This document shows positions 23,639 to 24,871 of a stretch of DNA of 24,871 nucleotides, in pieces; within the stretch, counting starts at the first letter, position 1; the number at the start of each line of letters is the position of its first letter. Origin of the DNA: Lachnospiraceae bacterium UBA1258 (GTDB lineage: Bacteria; Bacillota; Clostridia; Lachnospirales; Lachnospiraceae). Under the pieces are notes generated by a model. The model was not told the DNA's origin. It saw only the letters and a list, made by a program, of their open reading frames with translations, and ran no database searches. The position numbers were made by a program, and so were the translations under genes. Location of the stretch: the NCBI GenBank assembly GCA_002308235.1, contig DBVS01000019.1, forward strand, positions 5,419 through 30,289, given 5' to 3'.

Positions 23639-24238
23639 ATGAACGCGAAGTTTTTCGATTTAAAGCAGGAAAAACAGGACAGAATGATCAATGCTGCTTT
23701 AAAGATTTTTGCAATAAACGGTTACAAACACGCCAGTACTGACGATATCGTTAAAGAGGCCGGAATCAGCAAGGGCCTTCTTTTCCACTACTTTGACAGC
23801 AAGATCGGGGTATACACATTTCTCTACGACTACAGCGCCCGCTACATGGCTCTGGAGCTCTCAAGTGCCATCGACCCTTCGGAAACCTCCTACATGGAGA
23901 TCCGTCGACAGATGGAAGCTGCCAAGATGCAGACTCTCAAGACTTACCCCTACATGGAACTTTTCCTGGAGACAGGCAAGAACGAAACCATAACCGAGGC
24001 TCTGGCCGCCACCGAAAATGCCAAGACGGTTCTTGAAGAATCCGTCTCGACGGTGCTTTCCAAGGCTGATATGTCTGCTCTTTCCACAAAGAAAGACTTC
24101 TCACAGTACATAAAGATGCTGGATTATTCCATCAACGGGATCATGCGCGAAAGCTTCAACGGCGACCTCTTCGATGCGGAAAACTACTACCGCAGCGTGG
24201 TGTCCTGCATAAACCTGGTGGAGAAGACGCTCAAATAA
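23639..24238 (+). CDS. TetR/AcrR-family transcriptional regulator
   Basis: The 199-residue protein has the TetR DNA-binding head at residues about 10-57: MINAALKIFAINGYKHASTDDIVKEAG with helix-turn-helix segment ISKGLLFHYFDSK. The C-terminal part is all-helical and would bind an unknown ligand. GAGGGG stands six bases before the ATG. It is divergent from the acidic membrane protein operon (252 bp between starts), which is its most likely target along with itself; this is inferred from position. Confidence 0.93.
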   Translation: MNAKFFDLKQEKQDRMINAALKIFAINGYKHASTDDIVKEAGISKGLLFHYFDSKIGVYTFLYDYSARYMALELSSAIDPSETSYMEIRRQMEAAKMQTLKTYPYMELFLETGKNETITEALAATENAKTVLEESVSTVLSKADMSALSTKKDFSQYIKMLDYSINGIMRESFNGDLFDAENYYRSVVSCINLVEKTLK

Positions 24239-24253
24239 AACTTGAATATTATG

Positions 24254-24279
24254 AGGCACGCGATTGCGTGCCTTTTTTG
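24254..24279 (+). terminator. tetR terminator
   Basis: AGGCACGC (24254-24261) and GCGTGCCT (24266-24273) form an 8-bp stem with a GATT loop, followed by a run of T. Confidence 0.9.
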
Positions 24280-24288
24280 TTTCTCACT

Positions 24289-24473
24289 GTGAAAGACAGA
24301 CAGCCGCGATATAACTTCGTTTTCTCGGACACGCTCGCGCTTAGGTCCTCGCAGTAACGGACCGCAGGCAATAATACTGCCTGCTCGCTTTAGCTCGAAA
24401 CTACCTCGCCAAGCGCCGACTGCTGTGGAAAGTCCTCGAAAATCGAATTATACTCGCGGCTGTCACTTTCTAC
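24289..24473 (+). repeat. structured element, copy A (core 24331-24431)
   Basis: A 185-base element with no coding capacity. The outer stem pairs 24289-24330 with 24432-24473: an almost continuous run from GACAG/CTGTC (24299-24303 area with 24460-24464) through CCGCGA, TATAA, TTCG and TTTTC to GGAC/GTCC (24327-24330 with 24432-24435), with a few bulges. The core shares 34/35 bases at its left end and 21/21 at its right end with copy B. Internal pairs: GCGCTT/AAGCGC (24337-24342 with 24411-24416), GGTCC/GGACC (24344-24348 with 24359-24363), and GCAGGCA/TGCCTGC (24364-24370 with 24378-24384) with loop ATAATAC. GCAGT (24351-24355) can pair with ACTGC (24419-24423) as a pseudoknot. The strand given is arbitrary. 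Confidence 0.85.
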
Positions 24474-24552
24474 TTCCCCCGGTGAATGTACTGAACAGTC
24501 TTTGACGCCTGTATAGGCAACTGAATATTTTTACAATCTTGCGGTAACGTAA
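24474..24552. other. spacer between the two structured elements
   Basis: These 79 bases hold no gene. The only structure seen is a small hairpin GCCT-GTAT-AGGC (24507-24518). Confidence 0.6.
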
Positions 24553-24709
24553 GAGCAAATAAAAACATTGTTCGAAGACTTTCCACAGCAGTCGGCGCTT
24601 ACTCGGCGTATTATGCCGAGTTATGCGAGCGAGTGCTTTTCAACTCGCGGTCCGCTACTGCGAGGACCTAAGCGCGAGCGTGTCTTCGAACAATGTGTTT
24701 TATTTGCTC
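24553..24709 (-). repeat. structured element, copy B, inverted (core 24580-24681)
   Basis: A 157-base element in the opposite orientation to copy A. The outer stem pairs 24553-24579 with 24682-24709: 27 base pairs with one bulged G (24697), running from GAGCAAAT/ATTTGCTC to TTCGAAGAC/GTCTTCGAA. This stem sequence is unrelated to that of copy A except for the innermost bases. Core pairs are GCGCTT/AAGCGC (24595-24600 with 24670-24675), GGTCC/GGACC (24649-24653 with 24664-24668), GCGAGT/ACTCGC (24629-24634 with 24643-24648), and ACTCGGC/GCCGAGT (24601-24607 with 24615-24621) whose loop is ATAATAC when read in the copy A sense. It ends 24 bp from the purH stop codon, and its T-rich stem end could also help end transcription. 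Confidence 0.87.
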
Positions 24710-24733
24710 GTATTCTTATGAAATGTAAAAATA

Positions 24734-24871
24734 TCAGTGGTGGAACAGGCGGATTCCTGTGAAGGACATCACCATATCATATTTATCGCAGCACTCGATG
24801 ACCGCATCGTCGCGCACCGATCCGCCGGGCTCGGCAATGTACTTTACACCGCTCTTGTATGCTCTTTCGAT
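24734..24871 (-). CDS. purH: PurH-type AICAR transformylase, C-terminal fragment
   Basis: The last 45 codons of a minus-strand gene run from the window edge to TGA at 24736-24734. They read IERAYKSGVKYIAEPGGSVR, then DDAVIECCDKYDMVM and SFTGIRLFHH, the conserved C-terminus of AICAR transformylase, which formylates AICAR in purine synthesis. The GGS-R-D stretch and the final F-TG-R-F-H are diagnostic. Whether the gene is a full two-domain PurH with IMP cyclohydrolase or the shorter stand-alone transformylase found in many Lachnospiraceae cannot be seen here. Confidence 0.9.
   Translation of the reverse strand: MERAYKSGVKYIAEPGGSVRDDAVIECCDKYDMVMSFTGIRLFHH

Noticed and set aside
24411..24473. 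Hammerhead-like ribozyme in the element core, suggested by a GAAA next to a stem
   Set aside because: The required CTGATGA strand is absent from both copies.
24289..24709. Insertion sequence or CRISPR explanation for the inverted repeats
   Set aside because: No transposase frame lies between or beside the copies, the arms of the two copies differ, and there are only two units, in opposite orientation and without regular spacers. A non-autonomous element stays possible and is discussed as a finding.
24568..24762. 64-codon open frame across copy B of the structured element
   Set aside because: It runs through both stems and the core, has no ribosome binding site or family likeness, and copy A has no matching frame.

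Overview
The window reads as chromosomal DNA from an anaerobic Bacillota, most likely a member of the Lachnospiraceae (Butyrivibrio/Roseburia-like). This is inferred from AddAB in place of RecBCD, ammonia-dependent AsnA, a TPP-riboswitch-controlled ThiT S-component, a PadR-DUF1700-DUF4097 cassette, a DUF6062 protein, strong AGGAGG-type ribosome binding sites and moderate GC. No rRNA, tRNA, CRISPR array, transposase or phage gene was seen.

Layout. 1-399: C-terminal part of a GGDEF protein. 499-3256: an HPr-like protein without the phosphorylatable histidine, then a PD-(D/E)XK nuclease/XPD-like helicase fusion. 3538-4548: asnA, ending in a perfect 26-bp palindromic terminator shared with the convergent gene. 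4623-9681 (minus): a CmpB-like membrane protein, two overlapping ABC exporter half-transporters that should form a heterodimer, and a HAD phosphatase. 9796-11480 (plus): promoter, TPP riboswitch with a legible translational switch, a ThiT-like thiamine transporter with an extra C-terminal domain, and thiamine pyrophosphokinase. 11503-20433 (minus): a tightly packed run padR, DUF1700, DUF4097, addB, addA, with a 21-bp palindrome over the padR promoter. 20640-21401 (plus): a DUF6062 protein with two metal-site-like Cys/His clusters. 21450-23387 (minus): three tandem paralogous four-helix membrane proteins, two with an N-terminal zinc ribbon, preceded by an acidic membrane-anchored protein. 23639-24238 (plus): a TetR regulator. 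24734-24871 (minus): the last 45 codons of a PurH/AICAR-transformylase gene.

The most unusual part is the roughly 500-bp non-coding gap between tetR and purH (24239-24733). It holds two copies, in opposite orientation, of an element of about 160-185 nt. The core ends are almost identical between copies (34/35 and 21/21 bases). The long outer stems differ in sequence between copies, yet each is self-complementary. Inside the core both copies keep the same internal stems, a hairpin with an ATAATAC loop on a different stem, and a possible 5-bp pseudoknot. This pattern fits an undescribed structured RNA family or a small palindromic mobile element; the sequence alone does not decide which.

Functionally the window mixes recombination repair (AddAB, helicase), thiamine uptake and activation, asparagine synthesis, export, and envelope or stress modules with local regulators (PadR, TetR). 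Functions are assigned from motifs read by eye; promoters are consensus matches only.
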